From CAZOVB01 sp964583095 (lineage in GTDB: Bacteria; Planctomycetota; Phycisphaerae; SM23-33), in NCBI GenBank assembly GCA_964583095.1, contig CAZOVB010000083.1, positions 1-17,927 on the forward strand: 17,927 nucleotides of DNA, read 5' to 3'. Below, in pieces: positions 1 through 6,694 of the stretch. Under the pieces are notes generated by a model. That model was not told where the DNA came from and did not search any database. It saw only the letters and a program-made list of their open reading frames with translations. Position 1 is the stretch's first letter. Every line of letters begins with the position of its first letter. The position numbers and the translations under genes were made by a program.

Positions 1-189
1 CATGTTCTCGCGACACACCACCTGCTCCATGAGCATCGAAGCCTCGTCGGCGATGATCCCGGCCGGTTCCGCGCAGGGTGGGCGGACCAAGCTCATACTC
101 TCGGCGATTCCGTCGCCTACCCTTTGAGGTGGTCCGGGCATCTCAGCCCTTGTCGTCTCCGCCTTGTTCCTGCGTCGATCGTGCCGCAT
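1..189 (-). CDS. ltrA: Group II intron reverse transcriptase/maturase, N-terminal 63 residues
   Basis: The ATG at 189 is preceded by a purine-rich AAGGAA about ten bases upstream, and an in-frame TGA lies further upstream, so this is the likely start. The frame is open to the window edge (63 codons). The end of the visible protein reads LMEQVVCRENM, matching the conserved opening of group II intron RTs (a Met-Glu-x-Val-Val-x-Arg-Glu-Asn-Met helix just before RT block 0). The N-terminal 35 residues are basic and low in complexity, as is common in these proteins. RT catalytic motifs (YADD), maturase domain X and any endonuclease domain would lie outside the window. The product would splice the intron RNA and reverse-transcribe it into new sites. 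The gene symbol is generic for the family. Confidence 0.8.
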   Translation of the reverse strand, partial: MRHDRRRNKAETTRAEMPGPPQRVGDGIAESMSLVRPPCAEPAGIIADEASMLMEQVVCRENM

Positions 190-586
190 CGCGTCGGCTT
201 CCTTCTGTTCGGCCCTTCCCCTTCGGCATGCTCAGGGTACTATGGCCTCGGCTGACTCCTGTCGGTCCATCCCGGCCCGTCGCCGGGCCGGTAGCTCATG
301 GCAGACCGACAGGTCTCCCGGGGTAAGACGCGTGACCTTCGCTGCATACGCCCGCCGCATATACGTCGTCGCGTTCCGGATGACTTCGGGCTTCGAGTCT
401 CATTGCCCTCTCGCCCACGCGACGCCGCCTCGTATGCGGTTCCTGTTCGTCGGGCCGCAGCTTTGCCTGCAGCTTCCTTCGGACCCCGCCTCGCGGCGGC
501 AGCCCTTGCTGTTCGGCTAACGGTTCCTGTCATCAAGGCCCGTAGAGGACTTGCACCTCCAAGTCATCACGCCATGCCCGGCGCAC
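1..586 (-). mobile_element. Group II intron (class C-like), 5' portion, cut by window edge
   Basis: Read on the minus strand, the segment starts at base 586 with GTGCGCC, the conserved 5' end of group II introns (GUGYG). It continues with GC-rich structured sequence typical of ribozyme domain I: a GGAGGTGCAAGTCCTC hairpin near 548-563, then blocks such as GGAACCG and GAGACTCGAAGCCC. About 400 nt in, an open frame begins that matches the N-terminus of an intron-encoded reverse transcriptase. Domains V/VI and the 3' end lie left of base 1. The 5' exon is a GC-rich hairpin (595-622) followed by a short AT-rich run, which is the known insertion preference of class C introns (behind rho-independent terminators). 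The class call rests on this site and on recalled similarity; I did not fold the RNA. Whether the intron is intact or mobile cannot be judged here. Confidence 0.85.
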
Positions 587-594
587 ATAGAATG

Positions 595-622
595 CGGGCC
601 CGACCGCGATGAGTCGGGCCCG
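595..622 (-). terminator. Rho-independent terminator of the pseudopilin gene; intron insertion site
   Basis: A ten-base-pair GC stem (595-604 with 613-622) with an eight-base loop lies 55 bases past the pseudopilin stop codon. On the minus strand it is followed by CATTCTAT, after which the group II intron begins at 586. The intron has therefore replaced whatever followed the short AT-rich tail, so the normal U-tract is cut short. The hairpin is almost identical to the one at 2997-3026. Confidence 0.7.
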
Positions 623-677
623 ATGGAAAGACTGCGGGCAAGGGGCCGGCTGGTCAGACGCTATCGAAGGCAGAACA

Positions 678-1475
678 CTATTCGTGGATTCCCTGACCCT
701 TGCTGCCCCAGATCAGATAGATCTCACGCTTGGCTTCTTCATTCTTGTTGTATTTCTTCACAAAGGCGTGATTGCCGCCCTCGAGGTCTCCGTCCACTTC
801 GGCCGAGTTGAAGTTATTTGCACGGAACATCACAGCTCCGTTATACGCCAGGAACTGGCAGCCGTCTTCGCCGTGAGGTTCGCTGCCCTTTTCGAGTCGC
901 GTATCGTGCCCCGTGGGGTCTATGTCTTTGTCTTCTCTTGGCCGGTCGCCTGCCATCCACATGCTCGTGTCCACTACGTTGCTCCTGAACTCCAGTTCGC
1001 CGATGGTGGGGCCCGTTGTCATGGGCTGGAAGGCGTAGGAAATGTTGTACCAGTCGGCAAAGCCGACCCCGTCCGGGTCGAAGTCTTCGACCTCCCGAAC
1101 GGAGAAGAAGTCTTCGTCCGAGGGGCAGCCGAACTGGCCCAGTTCCATGCCGGAGTAGGTGTGGAGGAGGTAGATAGGCTGGGCGTTGCATTTTCGATCC
1201 TCTGAAGAGGCAATCATGTCTCCGATGGTATCGAAGGGGCCGGTGGCGTTCCCATGGTTGTTGTAGTGGTTGCTGCCCAGGGAGGGGAACCGCCCAAACG
1301 TGTCTTCGTAGATCACCAGGGCGCTGACGAAGCCTTTCAGATTGGTCTTGCAGACGGCTCTTCGGGCAAGTTCGCGCGCCTTGGATATGCTGGGAAGAAG
1401 GATCGAAACGAGAATCGCGATGATTGCAATTACCACCAGCAACTCGATGAGGGTAAAACCTTTGCCTTTACGCAT
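678..1475 (-). CDS. Prepilin-type N-terminal cleavage/methylation domain protein (type II secretion pseudopilin-like)
   Basis: The 265-residue protein begins MRKGKGFTLIELLVVIAIIA, a textbook type IV prepilin signal: short basic leader, cleavage between Gly6 and Phe7, Glu at mature position 5, then a hydrophobic helix of about 20 residues. A prepilin peptidase would trim and N-methylate it before assembly in a type II secretion or pilus-like fibre. The rest (about 35-265) is a globular domain without catalytic motifs I recognise, of the type found in many copies in planctomycete and Lentisphaerae genomes. The frame is open upstream to 1637, but I chose the ATG at 1475: it is preceded by AGGAG eight bases away and puts the leader peptide at the N-terminus. 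It is transcribed away from the XylR-type regulator at 1723, which may control it. Substrate and partners are unknown. Confidence 0.88.
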   Translation of the reverse strand: MRKGKGFTLIELLVVIAIIAILVSILLPSISKARELARRAVCKTNLKGFVSALVIYEDTFGRFPSLGSNHYNNHGNATGPFDTIGDMIASSEDRKCNAQPIYLLHTYSGMELGQFGCPSDEDFFSVREVEDFDPDGVGFADWYNISYAFQPMTTGPTIGELEFRSNVVDTSMWMAGDRPREDKDIDPTGHDTRLEKGSEPHGEDGCQFLAYNGAVMFRANNFNSAEVDGDLEGGNHAFVKKYNKNEEAKREIYLIWGSKGQGIHE

Positions 1476-1722
1476 CGTGTGGCTCCTGAAAGGGGTAAGT
1501 ATGAAACCTTTATCCATTGACATGCGCCCGGTCTCTCCGTCCGACGAAGGCCGGAGAGAGACGCGTACGAACCAGAACGTCCTTCCGGCATAGACTCTCG
1601 CGCCTGGCGCGGATGGACCGGCGTCTCGTTTCGCCACAGACCATCCATGGCGACGAGACAGCCCCTATTGTAGAAAATGACTCTTCCCAACCTCGGACGG
1701 ATCGCGCATACTTTTGAACGAA
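1476..1722. promoter_or_regulatory. Divergent intergenic region between pseudopilin and XylR-type regulator
   Basis: These 247 bases must hold both divergent promoters. On the minus strand TACAAT (1672-1667) is a good -10 match towards the pseudopilin gene, but I see no convincing -35 at normal spacing. The implied leader would be about 185 nt. No clear operator repeat was found by eye. Confidence 0.25.
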
Positions 1723-2922
1723 ATGCGCCCAAAGCAGAAAACAGCCTCAGACGATCTCGGGAGGAGCCCTTCCGGGAAGCCCATAGCGGTCCACCTCTAT
1801 GTTCCCACCGACAGTCCCCACATGCAGCAGATCAACGAGGGGGTGATCGACTACTTCCGCCATCATACCGACTGGGAAGTGCTTTACCGTCCCGGGCCAA
1901 GCAACAATCCCAAGAGGTTCTCCTATTTCCCGGAGGTGGCCGGCATCATCACCCAGTCCCGCACGCCGGAGATGATTGAAGCGATCGGCAAACTCTCCCT
2001 GCCGGTCGTGCTCGTTGAGCGGGATCCCATTGCAGGCTTTGTGACCGTCCGGGGCGACGACAGGGTGATCGGCCGGCGGGCCCTGGAGCACCTGGCCGAA
2101 AAGGGGATCGGGCGGGTGAGTTTCTGGGGGATGCCGGGTCACTACTACTCTGATCAGCGAGAGGACGGCTTCTACGAGGCAGCCCGAAAGGCGGGGATCG
2201 AGATCTTTCCACAGCCGGGCTCCCGGTGGGCCGGTCGGGTGGATCCCGTGGCATACCTGGCCGCAGGAGCGATGGAAGCCTATCTGGATTCCCTGCCTTC
2301 GCCGGCCGGCATCTTCGCAGCGTACCTTACCCAGGCACGGGAGCTGGTGCGCGCCTGCAAGGAAATGGGGCTGTTTGTCCCGGAGCAGATCGCGGTTCTC
2401 GGTGTCGACAATGACGTATTGACCAGTAAGGCCAATTCTCCGTCGCTTACGACCATCGACCAGGGAACGTACCAGATCGGCTACCAGGCCGGTGCGGTCC
2501 TTCATCACTGGATCCAGCACGGCAGGCCTCCGGTTGAGGTGGTTCTGATACCGCCCAAGGAAGTGATCGAACGACAGTCCACGGACACACTGGCGGTGGA
2601 GGACCCGCTGCTGGCTCGTGCGATACGCTACATACGCCGCAATGCCGTTGAGGGGATCAACGTCCAGGATGTGCTCCGGGCCGTGCCCGTCGCGCGACGC
2701 AGCTTGGAAAAGGCCTTCCGGCAGACGCTGGATCGGTCGATCCACCAGGAAATTGTCCGGGTGAGGGTGGAGGAGGCCAAGAAGCTGCTGATGGAGACGA
2801 CCTTGCCCATGCCCGACATCGCCGCCCGCTGTGGCTTCAGCTACGCTACGGTGATGAGCAAGGTATTTCGACAGGTGACGGGAACCACGCCCAATCGCTT
2901 CCGCCGCACCCATCGGCCGTGA
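1723..2922 (+). CDS. XylR-type transcriptional regulator: sugar-binding domain plus AraC-type HTH
   Basis: The 399-residue protein has a LacI/periplasmic-binding-protein fold domain (about 18-275) followed by an AraC-family helix-turn-helix domain (about 287-397). Hallmarks of the first are PVVLVERDP, the DDRVIGRRALEHL helix and AVLGVDNDVL. In the second, the two HTH units appear as VARRSLEKAFRQTLDR and MPDIAARCGFSYATVMSKVFR, ending in TPNRFRR. This is the layout of E. coli XylR (xylose activator), and the length is normal. Such proteins bind a sugar in the cytoplasm and then activate or repress nearby catabolic or exported-protein genes. A TTG at 1714 could extend the protein by three residues; I prefer the ATG at 1723. 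No strong Shine-Dalgarno is visible for either. The divergent pseudopilin gene is the obvious target. The ligand cannot be told from sequence. Confidence 0.88.
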   Translation: MRPKQKTASDDLGRSPSGKPIAVHLYVPTDSPHMQQINEGVIDYFRHHTDWEVLYRPGPSNNPKRFSYFPEVAGIITQSRTPEMIEAIGKLSLPVVLVERDPIAGFVTVRGDDRVIGRRALEHLAEKGIGRVSFWGMPGHYYSDQREDGFYEAARKAGIEIFPQPGSRWAGRVDPVAYLAAGAMEAYLDSLPSPAGIFAAYLTQARELVRACKEMGLFVPEQIAVLGVDNDVLTSKANSPSLTTIDQGTYQIGYQAGAVLHHWIQHGRPPVEVVLIPPKEVIERQSTDTLAVEDPLLARAIRYIRRNAVEGINVQDVLRAVPVARRSLEKAFRQTLDRSIHQEIVRVRVEEAKKLLMETTLPMPDIAARCGFSYATVMSKVFRQVTGTTPNRFRRTHRP

Positions 2923-2996
2923 GGGAAGGGGGCTCGCCGCTTCAGTGACTTCCAGAAGGGACTGCCAGCGCTGGTCCAGTATGCCAAAGAAAGATT

Positions 2997-3026
2997 GCGG
3001 GCCCGACCGCGATGGGTCGGGCCCGC
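2997..3026 (-). terminator. Rho-independent terminator of the PEP-CTERM gene
   Basis: A perfect twelve-base-pair GC stem (2997-3008 with 3015-3026) has a six-base loop. On the minus strand it is followed by AATCTTTCTTT, 71 bases past the PEP-CTERM stop codon. It lies between two convergent genes but has the T-rich tail only on the minus side. Stem, loop and tail nearly repeat the hairpin at 595-622. Confidence 0.8.
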
Positions 3027-3096
3027 AACTGGGCGAGCGTCGGAGGAGGAGACGGCGCCCGTCCGTTTCTCCAAATCCTTACCTTTGCTTGAACTG

Positions 3097-3894
3097 CTAT
3101 TTGCGGCGGCGACGCAGCAGACCGATCAGGCCCAGGCCCATCAGACCCATCGTCGTCGGCTCGGGAACGATGCCCGCAAAAGAACTGTCCATGCGGATCT
3201 CGTCCACGTAGATTTCTGAACCCCGGCCGGCACGAAGGTAAACGCTCGGGAAGTAGTCCGAAGCACTCATATCCAGTGTGCCGGTCGTCGTGAGGAATGC
3301 GTCTGCATCGAGGGGCGTGCTTCCCAGGTCCGGATTGATCCAGAGCGTGAAGACATCCCCGTCGGCGGCATCTGAAAAGTCAACGCGGCCTACGTACAGG
3401 TGTGTGCCATTGAGTGTGGCAGCCGTTGCTCCGGTGGAACTGAATGAGCCCTTCAACTCGATGGTCCCGTTGCCGCCCTTGTACTCGACAGTCGCACCGT
3501 TGCTGTAGGTTGCTTCATTGCAGAAGAAGCTCATACGCAGATTGCTGGTCAACGTTGCAAAGTCCATCAGGTAGCTGAACCAGACAGAAGAGCCGTCAGA
3601 CGTGTCCATGGTGGACATGTCCAGTCTGCGGAAGCAGTCGCTGGAGTTCGCCGTGGTGTCGTATGCGGCATTGCCTACCGGCACGAGCCCCGGATAGGAA
3701 AGGCTTGCGTCCGCGACCTCCCACTCGTCGGTGTAACCGGCGTTGGGACCCGTCCATGCTCCGCTGAACCCGTTCCCACCGGTCTGGCCGGGAAGGGACT
3801 CGTCAGTCGAATAATCAAACGGTTCGTAGACCTCTGCCATCGCACCGGTCGACAACATCGATACCACTGCCAGAATCGTAAGTAGCTTTTTCAT
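3097..3894 (-). CDS. PEP-CTERM sorting domain exported protein
   Basis: The 265-residue protein starts with a Sec signal peptide (MKKLLTILAVVSMLSTGAMA, cleavage about residue 20). It ends with a PEP-CTERM anchor at residues 243-265: VPEPTT, a hydrophobic stretch rich in Gly and Leu, then RRRRK. Proteins with this tail are processed by an exosortase (EpsH/XrtA type) and delivered to the cell surface or exopolysaccharide. The middle (about 21-240) is rich in Gly, Ser, Thr and Asp and looks like an all-beta LamG/concanavalin-like domain, without a catalytic motif I can name. The start is secure: a GAGGAG Shine-Dalgarno sits six bases upstream. The gene is monocistronic, with a terminator at 2997-3026 and a divergent XylR-type regulator at 4059. 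No exosortase gene is in the window. Confidence 0.9.
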   Translation of the reverse strand: MKKLLTILAVVSMLSTGAMAEVYEPFDYSTDESLPGQTGGNGFSGAWTGPNAGYTDEWEVADASLSYPGLVPVGNAAYDTTANSSDCFRRLDMSTMDTSDGSSVWFSYLMDFATLTSNLRMSFFCNEATYSNGATVEYKGGNGTIELKGSFSSTGATAATLNGTHLYVGRVDFSDAADGDVFTLWINPDLGSTPLDADAFLTTTGTLDMSASDYFPSVYLRAGRGSEIYVDEIRMDSSFAGIVPEPTTMGLMGLGLIGLLRRRRK

Positions 3895-3996
3895 GTGATT
3901 CTCCTCACATCTCCAAAAAGGAAGGGTTTTGTGCGGAAGGCCATACGGGACCCTCCACTACAGCTATAACTTTACCGCCCTGCCGCAAAGTGTGGT

Positions 3997-4024
3997 TTGA
4001 CTCCTGCGTAAAACCGTTTATAAT
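3997..4024 (+). promoter_or_regulatory. Sigma-70-type promoter for the second XylR-type regulator
   Basis: TTGACT (3997-4002) and a perfect TATAAT (4019-4024) are separated by 16 bases. Transcription would start near 4031, which makes the ATG at 4059 rather than the one at 4026 the usable start. This is by far the best consensus promoter I saw, and it drives a gene that appears to be broken. Confidence 0.65.
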
Positions 4025-4058
4025 TATGCCGCAAGCACCCAATCAGGATTCTTTCTTA

Positions 4059-5234
4059 ATGCCTCAACCTTTCCAGATCGCCCTGAGTTGCGCCGGCAGC
4101 GGAGGTGCCATTCACCCTTTGCTGCGGGGGCTGCACGCTGCTTCGCCGTCCCGGGAATTCTGGAAAATCGAAGTCGTACTGGAACCTGGCCAGGCCCTCC
4201 GCCACCCCTCCTTGAAATGAGTCGTCCGGCGCAGCGATGCCCTGGCCACCATGTTCTGGTGGGACGACGTGAATGCATTTCTCGATGCAGGCAAACCGGT
4301 GGTTCGGATCTCCGAGCCGGCCCCGGGCAATGTCGCCCCCAGCGTCATTCCCGATGAACGTCGCATCGGCAAAGCAGGGGCAGAGCACCTGCTGGGACTG
4401 GGCCTGGAGGAACTGGCCTTTGTCGGGCCTGCGAGCCCTTGGAGTCGAGCCCGGGCGGCCGGGTTCGTACGGGCAGCAAGGCACGCCCGGGCAAACGTGC
4501 ACCTGGCAGGGGTTGGCCCAAAGACCGGCCGCTGGTCCTTCAGAAGCTTCGAGCGCCGCGAGACCTTGGAGAGGTGGCTGCTTTCCCTTCCTCGCCCCGT
4601 CGGGGTGATGTGCGCGGCCGACTGGGTGGCCGAGAAGATCCTCCATGCGTGTCTCCACTGTGAAATCCACGTCCCCGACGAGGTCGCCATCCTGGGGGTG
4701 GATAACACCGATACGCGTTGCGACTTTGCAGCCGTGCCGCTGAGCAGCGTGGACACGGGCATGGAGAACCTCGCAAAGGCGGCAGGGCAGTTGCTGGTCC
4801 GCAGGCTCTGCGGCGAGGAGGTCCCCGCCGAACCGGTCGTTATCGAGCCGATCGGGGTTGTCGGGCGCGCTTCGACGGATGTGATTGCCGTGGCCGATGA
4901 GTATCTTCGTCGGGCCATGGAGTTCATTCGGGACCGCTACAGCGACAACATCGGCGTCTCGGATATTCTCGATGAGGTCCCCATCAGCCGTTCGAGTCTG
5001 GAACGGCGCTTCCGGGCGCGGCTGGGTCGCAGCCCGGGTCAGGAACTGCGCCGGGTTCGCCTCGAAGCGGCAGGGAATCTGCTGGCCAGGACGGATCTTC
5101 CCCTGGTGGATATCGCGGTTCGCACCGGTTTCCAGTATATCTCGTACCTGTCTAAGAGCTTCAAGGAGAGTTTCGGCCTGACTCCCAGCCAGTACCGCAG
5201 GCGGCACCGCCGGAGTCTGTATCCGTCCCTGTAG
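4059..5234 (+). pseudogene. XylR-type regulator (sugar-binding plus AraC HTH) interrupted by an in-frame TGA
   Basis: Reading from the ATG at 4059 gives MPQPFQIALSC and 53 codons, then a TGA at 4218-4220. The same frame then continues without interruption to 5234. Taken through the stop, the product is about 391 residues, nearly the length of the regulator at 1723 and with the same plan: binding-protein domain (GKPVVRI, DERRIGKAGAEHL, AILGVDNTDTR), then an AraC HTH domain (ISRSSLERRFRARLGR; LVDIAVRTGFQYISYLSKSFKESFG). A single C-to-T change from CGA would explain the stop. Other possibilities are a sequencing error, restart at the ATG at 4251 (no Shine-Dalgarno, and it would lose the first beta-alpha units) or low-level readthrough. 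TGA is a normal stop in other genes here, so recoding is unlikely. A Shine-Dalgarno-like AGGA lies ten bases before 4059. It is divergent from the PEP-CTERM gene, its likely former target. Confidence 0.75.
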
Positions 5235-5243
5235 CGACAGGCT

Positions 5244-6443
5244 CTATGCCGGCGGTTCGGTGACGGTGGCGTAGTCTTCAGGAATCTCGCGTGGATCGAC
5301 GGGTTTGCCCGAGGCTGCGGAGATCTCGGCCGCCAGGGCCATGCGAAGCGCCTCCACGCCGTCTCGCAGATGGTTGTCCGGCTCGGCGCCGGTGTCCAGG
5401 GCTTTCATGATCGAGCCGATGCACCCCATCATGCCCGCCAGGGGGGCACCCAGGTCCCACCAGGGCCCTTGGTGGGGCAGCCACTTGTTGATGTCCGACC
5501 AGAGCGGTTCGTAGGAGAGCATCGGCAGCGGCAGGGAGGCGGGGGGTTCGGAGGTGTCTGTATAGACATCCACCAGGTCGCGTTTCTCGGCGTTGCCCAG
5601 GTGCCAGTCCCAGTTGTGCTTGCCCTGGATGACGCCCCGGGCGGTCTGCACGCGGAAGAAGTTGTCGTTGCGCTCGACGCCGGTGTGGTTCTCGATGTGC
5701 GTAGCCACCGCGCCGTTCTCGAACTCATAGGTCGCGATCGTGCTGACCTGGCGACATTTGGCATAGACGCTGACACACGGCGAGCCGACCCACCAGCCGA
5801 GCAGGTCGGCATGGTGCACCACGTGCTGCATCCAGCCGGGGCGCCGGTCGTCGTCGTCCTTCGGGTCGCCGCGCCAGTACTGGCGGATCTCCAGGATCTG
5901 CGGCGCGGCCATCCGCTCGGGCACCAGCAGGTTCTTGACGCTGAAGGCGGCCGGGTTGTACCGGCAGTTCTGGTTGATGCACACCGGGGTCGATGCCTTC
6001 TCAGCCAGTTCGAGCATCTCCATCGCCACCGAGAGCGTCGAGGCCACGGGCTTGGCCAGGAGAACGGCCTTTCCCGCCTCGATGCAGGCCTGGACGAGCT
6101 GGAGCTTCTTTCTCTCGCGGTCGGGCTTGTGGCCGAAGCAGGAATCCACGATGTCCACGTCGTGGCGGGCGACCAGGGGGCGCCAGTCGTCCACCACGCA
6201 ATCGGGGATAAGGCCCTTGGCAACGGCGGTCTGAATGGCCTCAGGGCGCTGTTCGGCTGCGCAGGAGATCGGATACCTCGCCGCGCGATAGGCGGGCAAC
6301 TGCATGATCTGCATTACCCAGTGCAGGCCCGCTATTCCCAGGCGGTAATCGGTGCGGAAATTTTCGTAGTCCAGGCGGTAGGGCGGAAGCGAGAAGCCCA
6401 GTTGCGATTCGAGTCGCCTGCGAAGCGTGGGGGAGATGTCCAT
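5244..6443 (-). CDS. Gfo/Idh/MocA-family oxidoreductase
   Basis: The 399-residue protein has an N-terminal Rossmann domain starting near residue 33 (YRLGIAGLHWVMQIMQL, a GxxG variant of the usual GxGxxG). LLAKPVAST (about 128-136) corresponds to the family's EKP motif, with Ala in place of Glu before the catalytic-region Lys131-Pro132. A C-terminal sheet domain carries HVVHHADLLGWW (207-218), matching the HxxD-type substrate motif. These enzymes oxidise or reduce sugars, inositols or glycosides with NAD(P). The frame is open to 6599; I chose the ATG at 6443, which has AGGAG about seven bases upstream. There is no signal peptide, so it is probably cytoplasmic. With the nearby DUF1080 protein it could oxidise glycosides to 3-keto sugars (inference). 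It ends nine bases from the convergent regulator, with no visible terminator between. Confidence 0.85.
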   Translation of the reverse strand: MDISPTLRRRLESQLGFSLPPYRLDYENFRTDYRLGIAGLHWVMQIMQLPAYRAARYPISCAAEQRPEAIQTAVAKGLIPDCVVDDWRPLVARHDVDIVDSCFGHKPDRERKKLQLVQACIEAGKAVLLAKPVASTLSVAMEMLELAEKASTPVCINQNCRYNPAAFSVKNLLVPERMAAPQILEIRQYWRGDPKDDDDRRPGWMQHVVHHADLLGWWVGSPCVSVYAKCRQVSTIATYEFENGAVATHIENHTGVERNDNFFRVQTARGVIQGKHNWDWHLGNAEKRDLVDVYTDTSEPPASLPLPMLSYEPLWSDINKWLPHQGPWWDLGAPLAGMMGCIGSIMKALDTGAEPDNHLRDGVEALRMALAAEISAASGKPVDPREIPEDYATVTEPPA

Positions 6444-6482
6444 TCGTTCACTCCTGTAGCGGATGGCGGATTTTGGCCGAAG

Positions 6483-6503
6483 TGTAACGTTCACATTGTA
6501 CAA
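6483..6503. promoter_or_regulatory. Possible operator/promoter between oxidoreductase and glycosidase
   Basis: TGTAACGTTCACA (6483-6495) has a palindromic AACGTT core, as in many LacI-family operators. It is followed directly by the perfect palindrome TTGTACAA (6496-6503). On the minus strand TACAAT within the second palindrome could be a -10 for the oxidoreductase, putting the first palindrome at the start of transcription. No clear -35 is visible. The divergent gene at 6695 could be co-regulated. Confidence 0.3.
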
Positions 6504-6694
6504 CCGGCCGGAAGGTTTTCCAGTGGGTCGGCTGCATTCGGGTAAGAGATCCGAGTTCCCCAGGGGATTCCCCGGACGTTTAAAGTGGAAGGCTCCCACC
6601 GGCCGGAGTAAAATGGACGCAGGTGAAAAGGAGCGGCCGGGACTTTACGGGCCGCGTGATCAAATCGACCACCAAGCAAAACCGGAGCGTACCC

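Noticed and set aside
240..536. Minus-strand 98-codon frame inside the intron
   Set aside because: It lies in ribozyme domain sequence upstream of the RT start. Its Arg/Ala/Gly-rich translation reflects structured GC-rich RNA.
1747..2913. Minus-strand open frame of 388 codons opposite the first regulator
   Set aside because: It is a shadow of the XylR-type gene with no coherent domain.
4218..4220. TGA as selenocysteine or reassigned codon
   Set aside because: TGA ends several other genes here, the XylR family has no Sec, and I see no SECIS-like hairpin. A nonsense mutation or error is simpler.
4056..5207. Minus-strand open frame of 383 codons opposite the second regulator
   Set aside because: It is antisense to a clear binding-protein/AraC reading. 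It bypasses the TGA only because it is on the other strand, and it shows no recognisable domain.
5370..6545. Plus-strand open frame of 391 codons opposite the oxidoreductase
   Set aside because: Its Val/Gly/Asp/His-rich antisense composition has no start signal, while the minus strand carries Gfo/Idh/MocA motifs.
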